A DNA stretch of 64,000 bases from Streptoalloteichus tenebrarius (GCF_024171885.1 NZ_JAMTCP010000030.1:1-64000), one strand, 5' to 3'. Shown: positions 7,954 to 17,563, numbered from the stretch's first letter. The notes: a model not told the origin generated them from the letters alone. Numbers and translations are program-made.

Positions 7954-9006
7954 TCACGGCAGCGCGGGGCGCACCGCGTGCTCGCTCCGGTCGCCCCATG
8001 GGCGCCGCGCCGCGCCCGCCGCCCACCCGGGTCGGTCGGGGAGACCGCTCAGGGCCTCGGTCACCGCCTCCTCGGCGCTCCGACCGGGCCGCCACCCCAG
8101 CTCGGCCCTGGCGCGTTCGGTGCTGAGCAGGGGGATCGCGGCGGCGAGGTCGACCCAGCCCGGCGACGACGGCCGGGCCCGCAACGTCCAGCGCACCCAG
8201 GCCGCCGCCCGCGCCGCCGACAGCGGCACCGGCGCGTGGCGCGCGCCGAGCAGATCCGCGAGCCGGCGCGGGGGCAGGGCGGGCTCGGCCGCGAGGTTGA
8301 ACGCGCCGGGGACGCGGCGGCGCAGGATCCGGAGCACCGCGTCGGCCACGTCGTCGGCGTGCACGAACTGGAGCACCAGCCGGGAGGGCAGGGGCAGCAC
8401 GGGAAGACGACGCCGCGCCAGCCGGAACACCTGGGGCGGAGGCGTCGGGCCGGCGTCCCGCCGCGTCTCGCCCGTGCCCGGTCTCGGAAGGACCAGGGCG
8501 GGACGCACCCTGGTGACCAGGAGGTCGGGGTGCGCGTGCTCCACGCGGTCCATGATCCGTTCGACCGCCGCCTTCTGGCGGCTGTAGGGCGAGGAGCCCA
8601 CGCCGTCGGTGGGCCAGTCCTCGCTGGTCCTGCGGTCCTTGGGGGCCGGGGAGTACGCGCCGATCGACGACAGCGCCACCAGGTGCGGGACGCCTGCCTC
8701 GACCGCGGCGGTCGCGACGCGCTCCGCGCCGTCGACGTTGGTGCGGCGCGCCAGGTCCTCGTCATGGCCGGGCCCGGACGCCCACGCCAGGTTGACCACG
8801 GCGTCCGCGCCGGCGAAGGCTCGGCGCAGTGCGGCCGCGCCCGCCGGGTCGGCGACGTCGGCCGTGCACCACTCGACCTCGCGCGGCGGAGGAAGCGGGG
8901 GCTTCCGCCGGGACACCCCGACGACCGTCACGTCCCGCTCCGCCGCCACCCACCGAAGGAAGGCGGTACCGATGTTCCCGCTCGCGCCGACGACCGCGAC
9001 CCTCAT
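7954..9006 (-). CDS. NAD-dependent epimerase/dehydratase family protein
   Basis: Extended-SDR protein of 350 aa. The N-terminus MRVAVVGASGNIGTAFLRWV is a classic NAD(P)-binding GxxGxxG loop. Then come VALSSIGAYSPAP and the YxxxK pair as Y-S-R-Q-K, and a later FNLAAEPALPPRRLADLLG stretch typical of nucleotide-sugar epimerase-like proteins. The sugar-binding C-terminal region is short, so it may act on another small molecule rather than a nucleotide sugar. The downstream BON-methyltransferase gene follows after 13 bases. Confidence 0.85.
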   Translation of the reverse strand: MRVAVVGASGNIGTAFLRWVAAERDVTVVGVSRRKPPLPPPREVEWCTADVADPAGAAALRRAFAGADAVVNLAWASGPGHDEDLARRTNVDGAERVATAAVEAGVPHLVALSSIGAYSPAPKDRRTSEDWPTDGVGSSPYSRQKAAVERIMDRVEHAHPDLLVTRVRPALVLPRPGTGETRRDAGPTPPPQVFRLARRRLPVLPLPSRLVLQFVHADDVADAVLRILRRRVPGAFNLAAEPALPPRRLADLLGARHAPVPLSAARAAAWVRWTLRARPSSPGWVDLAAAIPLLSTERARAELGWRPGRSAEEAVTEALSGLPDRPGWAAGAARRPWGDRSEHAVRPALP

Positions 9007-9081
9007 ACCCGCCGGGCTACCCGGGTCGGCGGCCCCAAAACGCTCTTCGCCACCGGAGCGAGCACTCGACGCGACCGGGGC

Positions 9082-10056
9082 TCACGCGCCGTCCCGGCAC
9101 CGGATCGACAGGTAGTCCCCCTCGTCGGTGACCGTCGTGCCCAGAGCGGCGCAGGCAAGGGCGAACCGGTCCCGGATCCACTCATACTCCTGGGGGTCGG
9201 CCAACCGGGTGTGGCAGTAGTCCAGCGCGATGGGCACGGCGTCGACCCGCTCCAGCCCGTCCCGGTCCACGGTGATCAGGAAGACCAGGCCGCGGTCGTT
9301 GCGCAGCCACGGGTGCGTCGCGTAGTCGTCGACGAAGTCCCCGAGGTCGAACAGCACGGAGTCGCCCACGCCGTGGAACACGTGCGCGGAGTGCCCCGCG
9401 ACCACGGTCGCCCCCGCCGCCACCAGCTCCGCCGCCGCCCTCCGGACGTAGGACAGCGGCGCGGGCACCATGTTCGGCCCCCAGTGCGGTGTCACCAGGA
9501 CGACGTCGACCTCCGCGCGCAGGTCGCGGACGAGCGCGGCGAGCCAGTCCGGCACCCCCTCCCGCAGGTCGGCGTGCGCGACCCCGGGCGCGGCGGCGCC
9601 CGCCGCGTACTCGTCGGGGTGGTCGGTCACCCCGAGGACCGCCAGCCGCAGGCCGCCCACCTCGAACATCTGGGGCCGCCGGGCCTGGTCGAGGTTCGCC
9701 CCCGCGCCCACCACGCGGATCCCCACCCCGCCGAGGTGGTCGACCGTGTCGAGCAACGCCTTGGGGCCGTAGTCGAGGGCGTGGTTGTTCGCCAACGTCA
9801 CGCAGTCGACGCCCAGCTCGGCCAGCTCGTGCGCGGCGGACGGCGGCGCGCGGAACCAGAAGCGCTTCTCCGGGTCGGGCCACGGGCTGCCCCGACGGGA
9901 GACGCAGCACTCCAGGTTGAGCACGAACAGGTCGGCCTGGGCGACGGCCTTGCGGACCCCGGCGGAGAACAGCTCCTGCCGGCCGGGGCGCAGCAGCCGC
10001 TCGGCGACCCCGCGTCCCAGCATCGTGTCGCCGGCCATGGCGATCCGCACGGCCAT
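9082..10056 (-). CDS. CapA family metallophosphatase-like protein
   Basis: Protein of 324 aa of the CapA (poly-gamma-glutamate synthesis) family, which has a calcineurin-like phosphoesterase fold. The N-terminal motif is IAMAGDTMLGRGV, followed by LFVLNLECCVSRRG, LANNHALDYG, a VTPHWGPN histidine and the GHSAHVFHGV metal-ligand histidines. No signal peptide or membrane segment is seen, so it is likely a cytoplasmic member. ATG 10056 follows GGAAGGGG with 8 bases spacing. The upstream polX-like gene stops 3 bases before it, so they are one transcription unit. The true substrate of such solitary CapA proteins is not known. Confidence 0.88.
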   Translation of the reverse strand: MAVRIAMAGDTMLGRGVAERLLRPGRQELFSAGVRKAVAQADLFVLNLECCVSRRGSPWPDPEKRFWFRAPPSAAHELAELGVDCVTLANNHALDYGPKALLDTVDHLGGVGIRVVGAGANLDQARRPQMFEVGGLRLAVLGVTDHPDEYAAGAAAPGVAHADLREGVPDWLAALVRDLRAEVDVVLVTPHWGPNMVPAPLSYVRRAAAELVAAGATVVAGHSAHVFHGVGDSVLFDLGDFVDDYATHPWLRNDRGLVFLITVDRDGLERVDAVPIALDYCHTRLADPQEYEWIRDRFALACAALGTTVTDEGDYLSIRCRDGA

Positions 10057-10058
10057 CG

Positions 10059-11780
10059 TCACCGCCCCTTCCGCAGGAAGGACCGCAGCCTCCGCAGCGG
10101 CCAGGTGTTGATCACCTCGTCCGCGGTGAGCCAGCCGCGTCGCGCCGTGCCCACGCCGAACCGGAGGTGGGGCAGGTGCACCACCGAGTGCGCGTCGCTG
10201 TCGACCGCGAACCGCACCCCGTGCCGTCGGGCCCGCAGGATGTTCTCGTCGGACAGGTCCAGCCGGTCGGGGAAGGAGTTGATCTCCAGCGCGGTGCCGG
10301 TGCGGGCGCAGGCGCGGAACAGCTCGTCGAGGTCGACGTCGACGGCGGGGCGCCGGCCGAGGAGCCGGCCCGTGGGGTGGCCGATGATGGTGACGTGGGG
10401 GTTCTCGCACGCCCGCACGAGGCGTCGGGTCATCTCGGCGGAACCCTGGTTGAAGTGCGAGTGCACGGAGGCCACGCACAGGTCGAAGCCGTCGAGGAAC
10501 TCGGGTGGCCAGTCGACCCCGCCGTCCGGGTCGATGTTGAGTTCCGTGCCGTGCAACAGCCGCATCCGGTGGTGTCGGCCGTCCAGGGCGCGCACCGCCT
10601 CCCGTTGCGCCAGCATCTTGTCGTCCGACATGCGTTGCATGAAGAGGTTCGGCGCGTGGTCGGTGACGGCGTAGTAGGAGTGGCCGAGCCGCGCGGCCGC
10701 CGCGACCATCTCGTCCAGTGAGGACACTCCGTCGGTCAGGTCGGTGTGGGTGTGCAGGTCGCCCCTGAGGTCCCCCTCCTCGATCAGGTCGGGCAGCTCG
10801 CCCCGCAGCGCGGCCTCGACCTCGCCCCTGTCCTCGCGCAGCGGGGGCGGGATCCACGGCAGGCCAAGGCGTTCGTAGACCTCCTCCTCCGTCTCGGACA
10901 CGACGAGGTCACCGGTCTCGACGTCGAACAGGCCGTACTCGGAGAGCTTGAGCCCGGCCCGCACCGCCATCTCCCGCAACCGGATGTTGTGCGCCTTGGA
11001 GCCGGTGAAGTACTGCAACGCCGCGCCCCACGCGCCCATCGGCACGACCCTGAGGTCCACCTGGAGGCCCTTGGTGGTGCGGACGGAGGTCTTCTTGTCG
11101 CCCCTGGCGATCACTTCGTCCACATAGGACAGATTCACGAAGGCGTCCATCAGGGGACCGGGATCGTCGGCGGCCGACAACACGTCGATGTCGCCGATCG
11201 TCTCCCGGTACCGTCGCAGGGAACCCGCGTAGGCGCACCGCGCGCAGCCGGTGACCGCCGACAGCTCCGCCACCACCTCCTCGGCGAGGTCCATCGCCAC
11301 GTTGAGGAGCACCCGCCCGCCGGCCTGTCGCATCACCGCGACGCCGTGCAGGATGTTCTCCTCGGTCTTCTCCCCGAAGCCCCGCAGGTCACGCAGCCGC
11401 CCGGCCGTGACGGCCTCCACCAGCTCCTCGACCGAGGAGATCCCCCGCTCCCGGAAGAGCATCATCGCGCGCCTCGGGCCGAGCCCGGGGATGGCGGTCA
11501 TCTCCCGCACCCCGGCGGGGATCCGCGCGCGCAGCTCGTCGACGGCGGCGACGTGGCCGGTACGCAGGTACTCCTCGACCTTGTCGGCGATCGAGCGCCC
11601 CACGTGGGGGATCTCCCGCAGCGCCTTCGGGTCGAGCCGGGACACGTCCTCGTGGTAGCCGCCGACGGCGCGCGCCGCCTTCTCGTAGGCGCGTGCCTTG
11701 AACGCGTCGCCGCCCGTGATCGAGATGAGGTCGGCGTACTCCTGGAGGAGGGCCTCGACCTCCTCGTTCGGCCGGGCCAT
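10059..11780 (-). CDS. polX: DNA polymerase X family protein with PHP domain
   Basis: Protein of 573 aa, the usual bacterial PolX length. N-terminal 8-kDa-like helices carry two helix-hairpin-helix motifs (IPHVGRSIADKVEEYL, IPGLGPRRAMMLF). The palm domain is seen in YAGSLRRYRETIGDIDVL, where the GDIDV aspartates bind metal, and the C-terminal PHP phosphoesterase has GDLHTHTDLTDG, VTDHAPN, GTELNI, VHSHF and AVDSDAH. Such enzymes combine gap-filling synthesis with 3'-5' exonuclease or phosphatase activity in base-excision repair. ATG 11780 is the start. It is the first gene of the leftward polX-capA unit. Confidence 0.93.
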   Translation of the reverse strand: MARPNEEVEALLQEYADLISITGGDAFKARAYEKAARAVGGYHEDVSRLDPKALREIPHVGRSIADKVEEYLRTGHVAAVDELRARIPAGVREMTAIPGLGPRRAMMLFRERGISSVEELVEAVTAGRLRDLRGFGEKTEENILHGVAVMRQAGGRVLLNVAMDLAEEVVAELSAVTGCARCAYAGSLRRYRETIGDIDVLSAADDPGPLMDAFVNLSYVDEVIARGDKKTSVRTTKGLQVDLRVVPMGAWGAALQYFTGSKAHNIRLREMAVRAGLKLSEYGLFDVETGDLVVSETEEEVYERLGLPWIPPPLREDRGEVEAALRGELPDLIEEGDLRGDLHTHTDLTDGVSSLDEMVAAAARLGHSYYAVTDHAPNLFMQRMSDDKMLAQREAVRALDGRHHRMRLLHGTELNIDPDGGVDWPPEFLDGFDLCVASVHSHFNQGSAEMTRRLVRACENPHVTIIGHPTGRLLGRRPAVDVDLDELFRACARTGTALEINSFPDRLDLSDENILRARRHGVRFAVDSDAHSVVHLPHLRFGVGTARRGWLTADEVINTWPLRRLRSFLRKGR

Positions 11781-12052
11781 GTCCCGAGTCTAGGGCGGTC
11801 AGAACCCGCCCGCCGGCCGCCGGCGGGACACGGGAGACGGCCGGAGGGCGGTGGCGGGGACGGCGGCTCACCCGGCGACACCGCCGTCCCCGCGGGTCGG
11901 AGGTGTCCCCGGACCGGGCCTCACTCACTCGACGGAAGCGGGGGTCCCGTCGAGGGAGAGGGCAGTCGCCCGGTGGCGGCCCGACTCCGCCTCCCCTACG
12001 CCAGTACTTGGCGTGTCCGCGCCATCACCACGGGCGGCGGAGGGAGCGCGAC

Positions 12053-12307
12053 GTGGCGAGGAGACGGGAGCACGACGGGCACGACGAGGGCGCCTGCCCG
12101 GGCCAGGGCGGACGCGACCACGCCGGCAGCGACCACGAGCCGTTCCACCCGCGCGCGGGGACGCGCCGGATCGACGGGAGCCGCGCCAACCCGGTCCTCG
12201 TCGGTCGGGTGTTCACCGACAGCCCCGCGACAGGGGGCAACGCCTGGAAGCAGGCGCGGCGAATCGCGGGTGACGCGAAGCGCGAGGCGAAGAAGACGGC
12301 GCGATGA
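12053..12307 (+). CDS. Small protein before MNIO enzyme, possible substrate
   Basis: Small, highly charged protein of 84 aa starting at GTG 12053 (GGAGGG about 9 bases upstream). Its stop overlaps the ATG of the DUF692 gene by four bases. The N-terminal half is rich in His, Asp and Gly with a single Cys ([12 protein letters not shown]); the C-terminal half ([20 protein letters not shown] then Lys/Arg-rich) looks more conserved-like. Small proteins directly upstream of DUF692/DUF2063 pairs are often the substrates that the enzyme modifies, so this is the candidate precursor. It has only one Cys and no signal peptide, unlike known bufferin or methanobactin precursors. The frame is open to 11903, but that part has no ribosome site. 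Confidence 0.62.
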   Translation: MARRREHDGHDEGACPGQGGRDHAGSDHEPFHPRAGTRRIDGSRANPVLVGRVFTDSPATGGNAWKQARRIAGDAKREAKKTAR

Positions 12308-13245
12308 GCGTGGTGACGGACCCCCGGCCGGTCGAGGGACGGCTCGGCGAGCGGGACCTGGGTTTCGGCGTCGGGCTGCGGATGTCGCACGTCCCGCACA
12401 TCCGCGAGCACCAGCCGCCGGTCGGCTTCTTCGAGGTCATCTCCGAGAACTTCATGGACTCCCGCGGCGCGCGCCGACACGCGCTCGACGAGATCGCCGA
12501 GCGGTACCCGGTCGTCCTGCACGGCATGTCGCTGTCGGTGGGCAGCACCGACCCGCTCGACTTCGACTACCTGGCCCGGCTCAAGCGCCTGGCCGAGGCC
12601 GTGCGGGCGGAGTGGATCTCCGACCACGTGTGCTGGACCGGCGTGCTCGGCCTCAACACCCACGACCTGCTGCCGTTGCCGTTCACCGAGGAGTCGCTGG
12701 CGCACGTGACGCGCAGGGTCCGCACCGCGCAGGACTTCCTGGAGCGCCGGCTGGTGCTGGAGAACCCGAGCACGTACGTCGAGTTCGTCGACTCGACGCT
12801 CACGGATTGGGAGTTCCTCGCCCGGCTGGCCGGGGACGCCGACTGCGGGCTGCTGCTCGACGTCAACAACGTCTATGTCTCGGCCACCAACCACGGCTTC
12901 GACCCGGAGGAGTACCTGCGGGCGCTGCCGCACCACCGCGTGGTGCAGATGCACCTTGCCGGCCACACCCACTGCGGCACACACGTCGTGGACACCCACG
13001 ACGCCCCGGTCGCCGACCCGGTCTGGTCGCTGTACCGGCTGGCCGTGCGGCTCACGGGCGGGGCGTCAACGTCGCTGGAGTGGGACGAGCGGATCCCGCC
13101 GTTCGCCGTCCTGGAGGAGGAGCTGGCCAAGGCCCGCCGGCACGCCGAGCACGCCAGGGACACCGGAGACGCCGGCTACACCGAAGACTCCAGGGACACC
13201 GGAGACTCCGGGGCCGCCCGAGGCCGGGGCGGCCAGGATGCGTGA
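12304..13245 (+). CDS. MNIO (DUF692) family multinuclear iron oxygenase
   Basis: Protein of 313 aa of the DUF692 family, TIM-barrel enzymes with two or three irons (MbnB, TglH, BufB type) that oxidatively remodel residues of ribosomal peptides. Clear family motifs in order are [107 protein letters not shown] and VVDTHDAPV, carrying the usual His, Glu, Asp and Asn metal ligands. It is coupled to the small gene before it (ATGA overlap) and to the DUF2063 gene after it (8-base overlap). The last 30 residues are a repetitive Asp/Thr/Gly tail encoded by short tandem repeats and probably are not part of the fold. Confidence 0.93.
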   Translation: MSVVTDPRPVEGRLGERDLGFGVGLRMSHVPHIREHQPPVGFFEVISENFMDSRGARRHALDEIAERYPVVLHGMSLSVGSTDPLDFDYLARLKRLAEAVRAEWISDHVCWTGVLGLNTHDLLPLPFTEESLAHVTRRVRTAQDFLERRLVLENPSTYVEFVDSTLTDWEFLARLAGDADCGLLLDVNNVYVSATNHGFDPEEYLRALPHHRVVQMHLAGHTHCGTHVVDTHDAPVADPVWSLYRLAVRLTGGASTSLEWDERIPPFAVLEEELAKARRHAEHARDTGDAGYTEDSRDTGDSGAARGRGGQDA

Positions 13246-14203
13246 GGACTCCGACCTCGTCCGCCTCCAGCACTGGTTCCAGGCCGCCGTCCTGGCCCCG
13301 CGGGGACCCGGCCCGGAGATCGACGACCTGGTCACGGCGTCGGCGCGGCAGACCGCCCGCCAGCGGTTCGCGATCTACTGGCGGAACTACCGGCTGCGGC
13401 TGCTGGAGACGATGCGCGCGCTGCACCCCGGTCTGGTCCACCTCCTCGGGCGGGAGCTGTTCCACCAGTTCGCGTTGAGCTACCTGGAGGAGCACCCCTC
13501 CCGCACGCACTCCCTGCTCCGACTGGACGAGCGGTTCGTCGAGCACCTGGAGCGGACCCGGCCCGCGCCCGAGGACGACGGCGACGGCCGGTGGTCGGCC
13601 CTGCCCGACCTGGTGATTGACATGGCCCGGTTCGAGCGGCTCCAGAACGAGGTGCTCGACGGACCCGGCACCGAGAACGGCGCGGAGGGCGCGGGCGGTG
13701 CCGCCCCGCACCTGGCCGCCCCGCACCTGGCCGCCCTGCCGCCGCGCTCCGGCCTCCCGCCGCCCGACCTCGTGCTGACCCCCGCGCCCTGCCTGCGCCT
13801 GCTGCGCACGTCGTTCCCGGTCCACAGCTACGTCGCCGCCGTCGAGCGGGGCGAGGACCCGGCCCCGCCCGAACCGCGCCCGACCTTCGTCGTCCTGACG
13901 CGCCGGAACTACGAGGTCGTCACCCGGGAGCTGACGCCGCGCGCGCACGCCACGCTCCAGGCCATGGTCTCCGGCGCGCCGATCGCCGAAGCCCTGCGCG
14001 GACCCGGCGGCGAACAGGGCATCTCCTGGCTGCGCGACTGGCTCGCCAGCGGGTTCTTCGTCGCTGCCCGGCCGAGCACGGGGCACGACGCCGACCAGGC
14101 CCCGCCGGACGACGGGGGCGAGAAGCCGGAGCCGTCGGAGCGGCTCGACGCGCCGCGACCGCCCACCCCTGTCCCGGGAGGACGCGGCACCGCCGCCATG
14201 TGA
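13238..14203 (+). CDS. DUF2063 (BufC/HvfC-like) partner of the MNIO enzyme
   Basis: Protein of 321 aa whose N-terminal 95 residues match the DUF2063 pattern ([65 protein letters not shown]). In characterised MNIO systems this protein holds the peptide substrate for the enzyme. The C-terminal region ([20 protein letters not shown] then [17 protein letters not shown]) looks like the winged-helix-type second domain found in such partners. An APHLA duplication in the linker (about residues 150-165) comes from a 15-base tandem repeat. The ATG at 13238 lies inside the last codons of the DUF692 gene. Confidence 0.82.
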   Translation: MREDSDLVRLQHWFQAAVLAPRGPGPEIDDLVTASARQTARQRFAIYWRNYRLRLLETMRALHPGLVHLLGRELFHQFALSYLEEHPSRTHSLLRLDERFVEHLERTRPAPEDDGDGRWSALPDLVIDMARFERLQNEVLDGPGTENGAEGAGGAAPHLAAPHLAALPPRSGLPPPDLVLTPAPCLRLLRTSFPVHSYVAAVERGEDPAPPEPRPTFVVLTRRNYEVVTRELTPRAHATLQAMVSGAPIAEALRGPGGEQGISWLRDWLASGFFVAARPSTGHDADQAPPDDGGEKPEPSERLDAPRPPTPVPGGRGTAAM

Positions 14204-14296
14204 GGTGTCCTTCCCGGGGTGTGCGCGTCACGACGGTTCGTCAGCGTTCGGACAGGGGTGTTCCCGCTGCCGGCGGACGTGCGGTAACACGGTGCG

Positions 14297-14734
14297 GTGC
14301 GGAGAGAGCTGGGCGGCGGATGGTCGATCGACCTCGACGGAGCGGTCGTCGGGCGGGTGGTCGGCGGCAACACGCGGTTCACCGGGTTCGGCCGCACCGT
14401 GTGGACCGCGGTGTGGGACCTCCCCTCGCCCGAGACACCGGCCGACGCGCTCGCGTGGATCAGGCAGGCCGGCCCGCCCCGCCCCCTGCGCACCTTCGAG
14501 GAGCCCGGCGCGGACGACGAGGAACTCCGCTACGCCTCGTGGTGCCGTGAGACCGAGAACGGCCAGGAGCGGTTCGCCCTCCACGCCTACACACTGCGGC
14601 CGACCTCCTACGTCCAGGCCGCCTTCCTGGTCACCGTCGCGGACGACCTCGACTGGGCGCTCACCGCGTGGCGGTCGCTGCGGTACCGGCCCGCGCCGCA
14701 CCACGGCGGCGGCACGCCGCTCGCGGGCGGGTGA
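14297..14734 (+). CDS. Hypothetical protein
   Basis: Protein of 145 aa that I do not recognise. It is soluble, rich in Trp and Arg, and shows WSIDLDGAVVGRVVGGNTRF at the N-terminus and a later TYVQAAFLVTVADDLDWALTAWRSLRY-like end, which resembles small conserved actinobacterial proteins of unknown function. The GTG at 14297 has no good ribosome site, so the start is uncertain. It follows the MNIO operon by 93 bases in the same direction and may be read through from it. It ends just before a perfect hairpin at 14750-14776. Confidence 0.6.
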   Translation: MRRELGGGWSIDLDGAVVGRVVGGNTRFTGFGRTVWTAVWDLPSPETPADALAWIRQAGPPRPLRTFEEPGADDEELRYASWCRETENGQERFALHAYTLRPTSYVQAAFLVTVADDLDWALTAWRSLRYRPAPHHGGGTPLAGG

Positions 14735-14749
14735 TCCCGACCCGTCATC

Positions 14750-14776
14750 ACCCGGAAGAGCACCACTCTTCCGGGT
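14750..14776 (+). terminator. Hairpin terminator
   Basis: Perfect 11-base stem ACCCGGAAGAG / CTCTTCCGGGT with loop CACCA, placed 16 bases after the hypothetical gene. There is no long T run, as is common in actinomycetes. It closes the MNIO operon region. Confidence 0.7.
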
Positions 14777-14936
14777 ATTCCCCCGGTCGTTGACGTCCGA
14801 GGGTGACGCGTTGCCCGTCCCCGCGACACTTTCGGGCCGTCCTGCCGCGGGTGTCCTGCCGCGCCCAGGCGCGGGGCGCACGATCGACGGTGGGGCGGGC
14901 AGTCGCGTCCCGCCACGACCGCCGCGGAGCGCACCG

Positions 14937-15743
14937 ATGACGACGACGGCCGGTCCCACCGCGGAGCGGTACGGGGACCACCTCTTCCACCACGGACACC
15001 CCAGCGAGTTCGCCCGGCTCAGCGCAATGGCCGCGGCGCTGGACCCCGGCAGCCGCGCCCACCTCACCGCGCTCGGCGTCGGCCCCGGCTGGCGGTGCCT
15101 CGACCTGGGCGCCGGGACCGGAAGCGTCACCCGCTGGCTCTCCGAGCAGGTCGGGGACGGCGGCGAGATCGTCGCGGTCGACCAGGACGTGCGGTTCCTC
15201 TCCGGGATCGAGGAGGGGAACGTGACCGTGGTCGAGGCCGACGTCACCGCCCCCGACTTCGCGCCGGGCCGGTTCGACCTGGTCCACGCGCGGTTCCTGC
15301 TGATGCACCTGCGGAGCAGGGAGAAGTTCCTGGCCCGCGTGGTGGACTGGCTGCGGCCGGGCGGCTGGCTGGTCGTCAGCGACGCCGCGGACCTGGGCAC
15401 CCCCTCCTCGGACAACGCCGCCTACCGGGCCACGATGGCGGCGTACTGGCACGCCGTGGGCGCGGCGTTGGGCACGGACATCACCTTCGCGCGCCGCTAC
15501 CCGCGCCCGCTCGCGGCGTTGGGGCTGACCAACCTGGGCGTGGGCGTGCACTTCCCCGTCGTGTCGGCCGGTTCCGGCATCGCCGAGTGCTGGCGGCTGA
15601 GCCTGGAGCAGGCCAGGCACTACGTGCTGGCCACCGGCTCGGTCACCGCGGAGACCGTCGACGAGACGCTGCGCTACCTGGCGACGCCGACCACGTGGGA
15701 CCTGTCGTTGGCCATGGTGACGGCCTGGGGCAGGAGGACCTGA
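14937..15743 (+). CDS. Class I SAM-dependent methyltransferase
   Basis: Protein of 268 aa of the UbiE/Coq5-like small-molecule methyltransferase group. The cofactor loop is CLDLGAGTGSVTRWL, the acidic ribose contact EIVAVDQDVRFL, then VVEADVTAPDF, FDLVHARFLLMHL and LVDWLRPGGWLVV-type motifs. ATG 14937 follows GGAG by 7 bases; the frame is open much further upstream but without a start signal. It stands alone between two hairpins. The acceptor is unknown; the family includes secondary-metabolite and quinone methyltransferases. Confidence 0.87.
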   Translation: MTTTAGPTAERYGDHLFHHGHPSEFARLSAMAAALDPGSRAHLTALGVGPGWRCLDLGAGTGSVTRWLSEQVGDGGEIVAVDQDVRFLSGIEEGNVTVVEADVTAPDFAPGRFDLVHARFLLMHLRSREKFLARVVDWLRPGGWLVVSDAADLGTPSSDNAAYRATMAAYWHAVGAALGTDITFARRYPRPLAALGLTNLGVGVHFPVVSAGSGIAECWRLSLEQARHYVLATGSVTAETVDETLRYLATPTTWDLSLAMVTAWGRRT

Positions 15744-15790
15744 GCCGACACCACGGTCCACAGAGGACGGTCTTGTTGACGTGGGGGTGT

Positions 15791-15820
15791 GGGCGGGGGC
15801 GCCGGGAGGCGCCCCCGCCC
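15791..15820. terminator. Bidirectional hairpin between convergent genes
   Basis: Perfect 13-base GC stem GGGCGGGGGCGCC / GGCGCCCCCGCCC with loop GGGA, between the methyltransferase (rightward) and the GH20 gene (leftward). It can serve both. Confidence 0.75.
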
Positions 15821-15834
15821 TCGACCCCCGTCCG

Positions 15835-17424
15835 TCAGCGCCAGGGGATCTGTGGTGAGCGGTGGAAGGCGACGCCCATCCGCTCCCAACGCGGCCCCTG
15901 CGCGGCCAGCCGTTCGCGGAAGCCCTCCCAGCTCCGGGTGACCTTCGGCGACCAGCCCAGCTCCGCCACGGCCGGCAGGCGCGGGAACGCCATGAAGGAG
16001 ACCTCGTCGAGGTCGGTCAGCGTCTCCGTCCACAGTGGAGCCTCAACGCCGAGCACCGCCGACTCCGGCAGGTCGGCCAGGTGCCCGCCGGGCTCCCAGC
16101 CGTAGGCGTCCCGCACCTCGATGTACCCGGCCCAGGTCAGGCCCAGCTTGGTGCTCGGGTCGTACTTCATGTCCAGGTACGTCCGGTTGGCCGGCGACAT
16201 GATCACCTTGTTCCCCCGCCGGGCGGCCTCCACGACCTCCCGGTCGGTGGTCCCCCTGCCCCAGTACTGGAGCACGGCCGAGGGCGGGGTGGCGGCCTTG
16301 GCCATCTCGTGCCAACCCACGGGCGTCTTGCCGTGGCGTTCCACGATGGGCAGCACGCGCCGCATGAACTCCTGGTAGTCGGCCGGCGGGGTCGAGTGCG
16401 CCTCGTCGCCGCCGATGTGCAGGTACGGGCCGGGCGTCAGCGCGGCGAGTTCTCGCACGACGTCCTCCACGAACCGGTACGTGACGTCCTTGCCCACGCA
16501 GAGCGAGCTGAAGCCCACCTCGATGCCGGTGTAGAGCGGCGGGGCCTTGCCGTCGCAGTTCAGCTCCGCGTACGAGGCCAGCGCCGCGTTGGTGTGGCCA
16601 GGCATGTCGATCTCCGGGACGATCGTCACGTGCCGGCGGCGCGCGTGCTCGACGATGTCGCGGTACTGGTCCTGCGTGTAGTAGCCGCCGGGGCCGCCGC
16701 CGACCTCGGTGCTGCCGCCGTAGGTGGCCAGGCGCGGCCAGCTTTTGATCTCGATCCGCCAGCCCTGGTCGTCGGACAGGTGCAGGTGCAGTCGGTTGAT
16801 CTTGTAGAGGGCGATCCGGTCGATGTGCGCCTTGACCTCGTCCACCGTGAGGAAGTGCCGCGCGACGTCGAGCATCGTGGCGCGGTGCGCGAACCTCGGA
16901 TAGTCGAGCACCTGACCGGCCGGCACGCGCCACGGACCGCGCTGCGGCCGGTCGCTCTCCACCTTCGCCGGCAACAGTTGGCGGAGCGTCTGCACACCGG
17001 CGAACAACCCGGCCGGCTGGTTGGCCCGCAACACCACCGACCGCCGCGTGACGTCGAGCTGGTAGCCCTCCTCCCCGACCCGGGGGTCCGCGCCGCCCAG
17101 CCGTAACACGATCGCGTTGCTCGTGAACCCGTGGTCCGGGACGACGGGGAGCCAGTACCCGGTGGACCGCCGGAGGAGGTGGGCGAGCTGTTCGCCCACG
17201 TCGCCGGCGCCCCTGTCGACCTGGATGCGCGTGGCGGGGTTGAGGGAGAACGTCTCGCCGGGCGTCGGCCGCGCCTCGACCGGGGCCGGCACCACGTCGG
17301 TCAGCCGCGTGACCTGTTCGGCCGCGGCCGCGGTCGGCTCGGCCCACGCCGCGCCCGCCACACCGGCCACCAGCAACGGCGCCACGAGCACGGAGAGCAG
17401 GCCACGCCATCGTGCGTGTCTCAT
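15835..17424 (-). CDS. Secreted beta-N-acetylhexosaminidase (GH20)
   Basis: Exported glycoside hydrolase of 529 aa that would cut terminal N-acetylglucosamine from chitin or peptidoglycan fragments. ATG 17424 follows GGAAGGGA by about 6 bases and opens a clear signal peptide: Arg-rich start, hydrophobic core LLSVLVAPLLVAGVAG, and an A-x-A-like cut near AWAEP. The GH20b domain comes first, then the catalytic barrel (PRFAHRATMLDVARHF, LHLHLSDDQGWRIEIKSWP, VPEIDMPGHTNAAL) with the catalytic pair in LHIGGDEAH, and WTETLTDLDEVSFMAFPR near the end. The frame is open 43 codons upstream but without a start signal. The divergent ArsR-like gene starts 203 bases away and may control it. Confidence 0.93.
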   Translation of the reverse strand: MRHARWRGLLSVLVAPLLVAGVAGAAWAEPTAAAAEQVTRLTDVVPAPVEARPTPGETFSLNPATRIQVDRGAGDVGEQLAHLLRRSTGYWLPVVPDHGFTSNAIVLRLGGADPRVGEEGYQLDVTRRSVVLRANQPAGLFAGVQTLRQLLPAKVESDRPQRGPWRVPAGQVLDYPRFAHRATMLDVARHFLTVDEVKAHIDRIALYKINRLHLHLSDDQGWRIEIKSWPRLATYGGSTEVGGGPGGYYTQDQYRDIVEHARRRHVTIVPEIDMPGHTNAALASYAELNCDGKAPPLYTGIEVGFSSLCVGKDVTYRFVEDVVRELAALTPGPYLHIGGDEAHSTPPADYQEFMRRVLPIVERHGKTPVGWHEMAKAATPPSAVLQYWGRGTTDREVVEAARRGNKVIMSPANRTYLDMKYDPSTKLGLTWAGYIEVRDAYGWEPGGHLADLPESAVLGVEAPLWTETLTDLDEVSFMAFPRLPAVAELGWSPKVTRSWEGFRERLAAQGPRWERMGVAFHRSPQIPWR

Positions 17425-17563
17425 CGGTCGTCCCTTCCGGCGGCGGCCCTGCGACGACGGTGCGTGATCGTCACCCACAGGGGACGAAACCACCGCGCCA
17501 GGACCTCCGTAAGGCGACGAACGGCCGAAACCCTTCCCCCACCCAGCCCCCACCCCGAAAGCG

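Noticed and set aside
11903..12307. Longer 134-residue version of the small MNIO-associated protein
   Set aside because: The extra 50 residues are Arg/Pro-rich without a ribosome site; GTG 12053 has GGAGGG in front.
16179..17410. Minus-strand 455-codon frame inside the GH20 gene
   Set aside because: It is an alternative frame of the hexosaminidase; only the frame with signal peptide and GGDEAH is protein-like.
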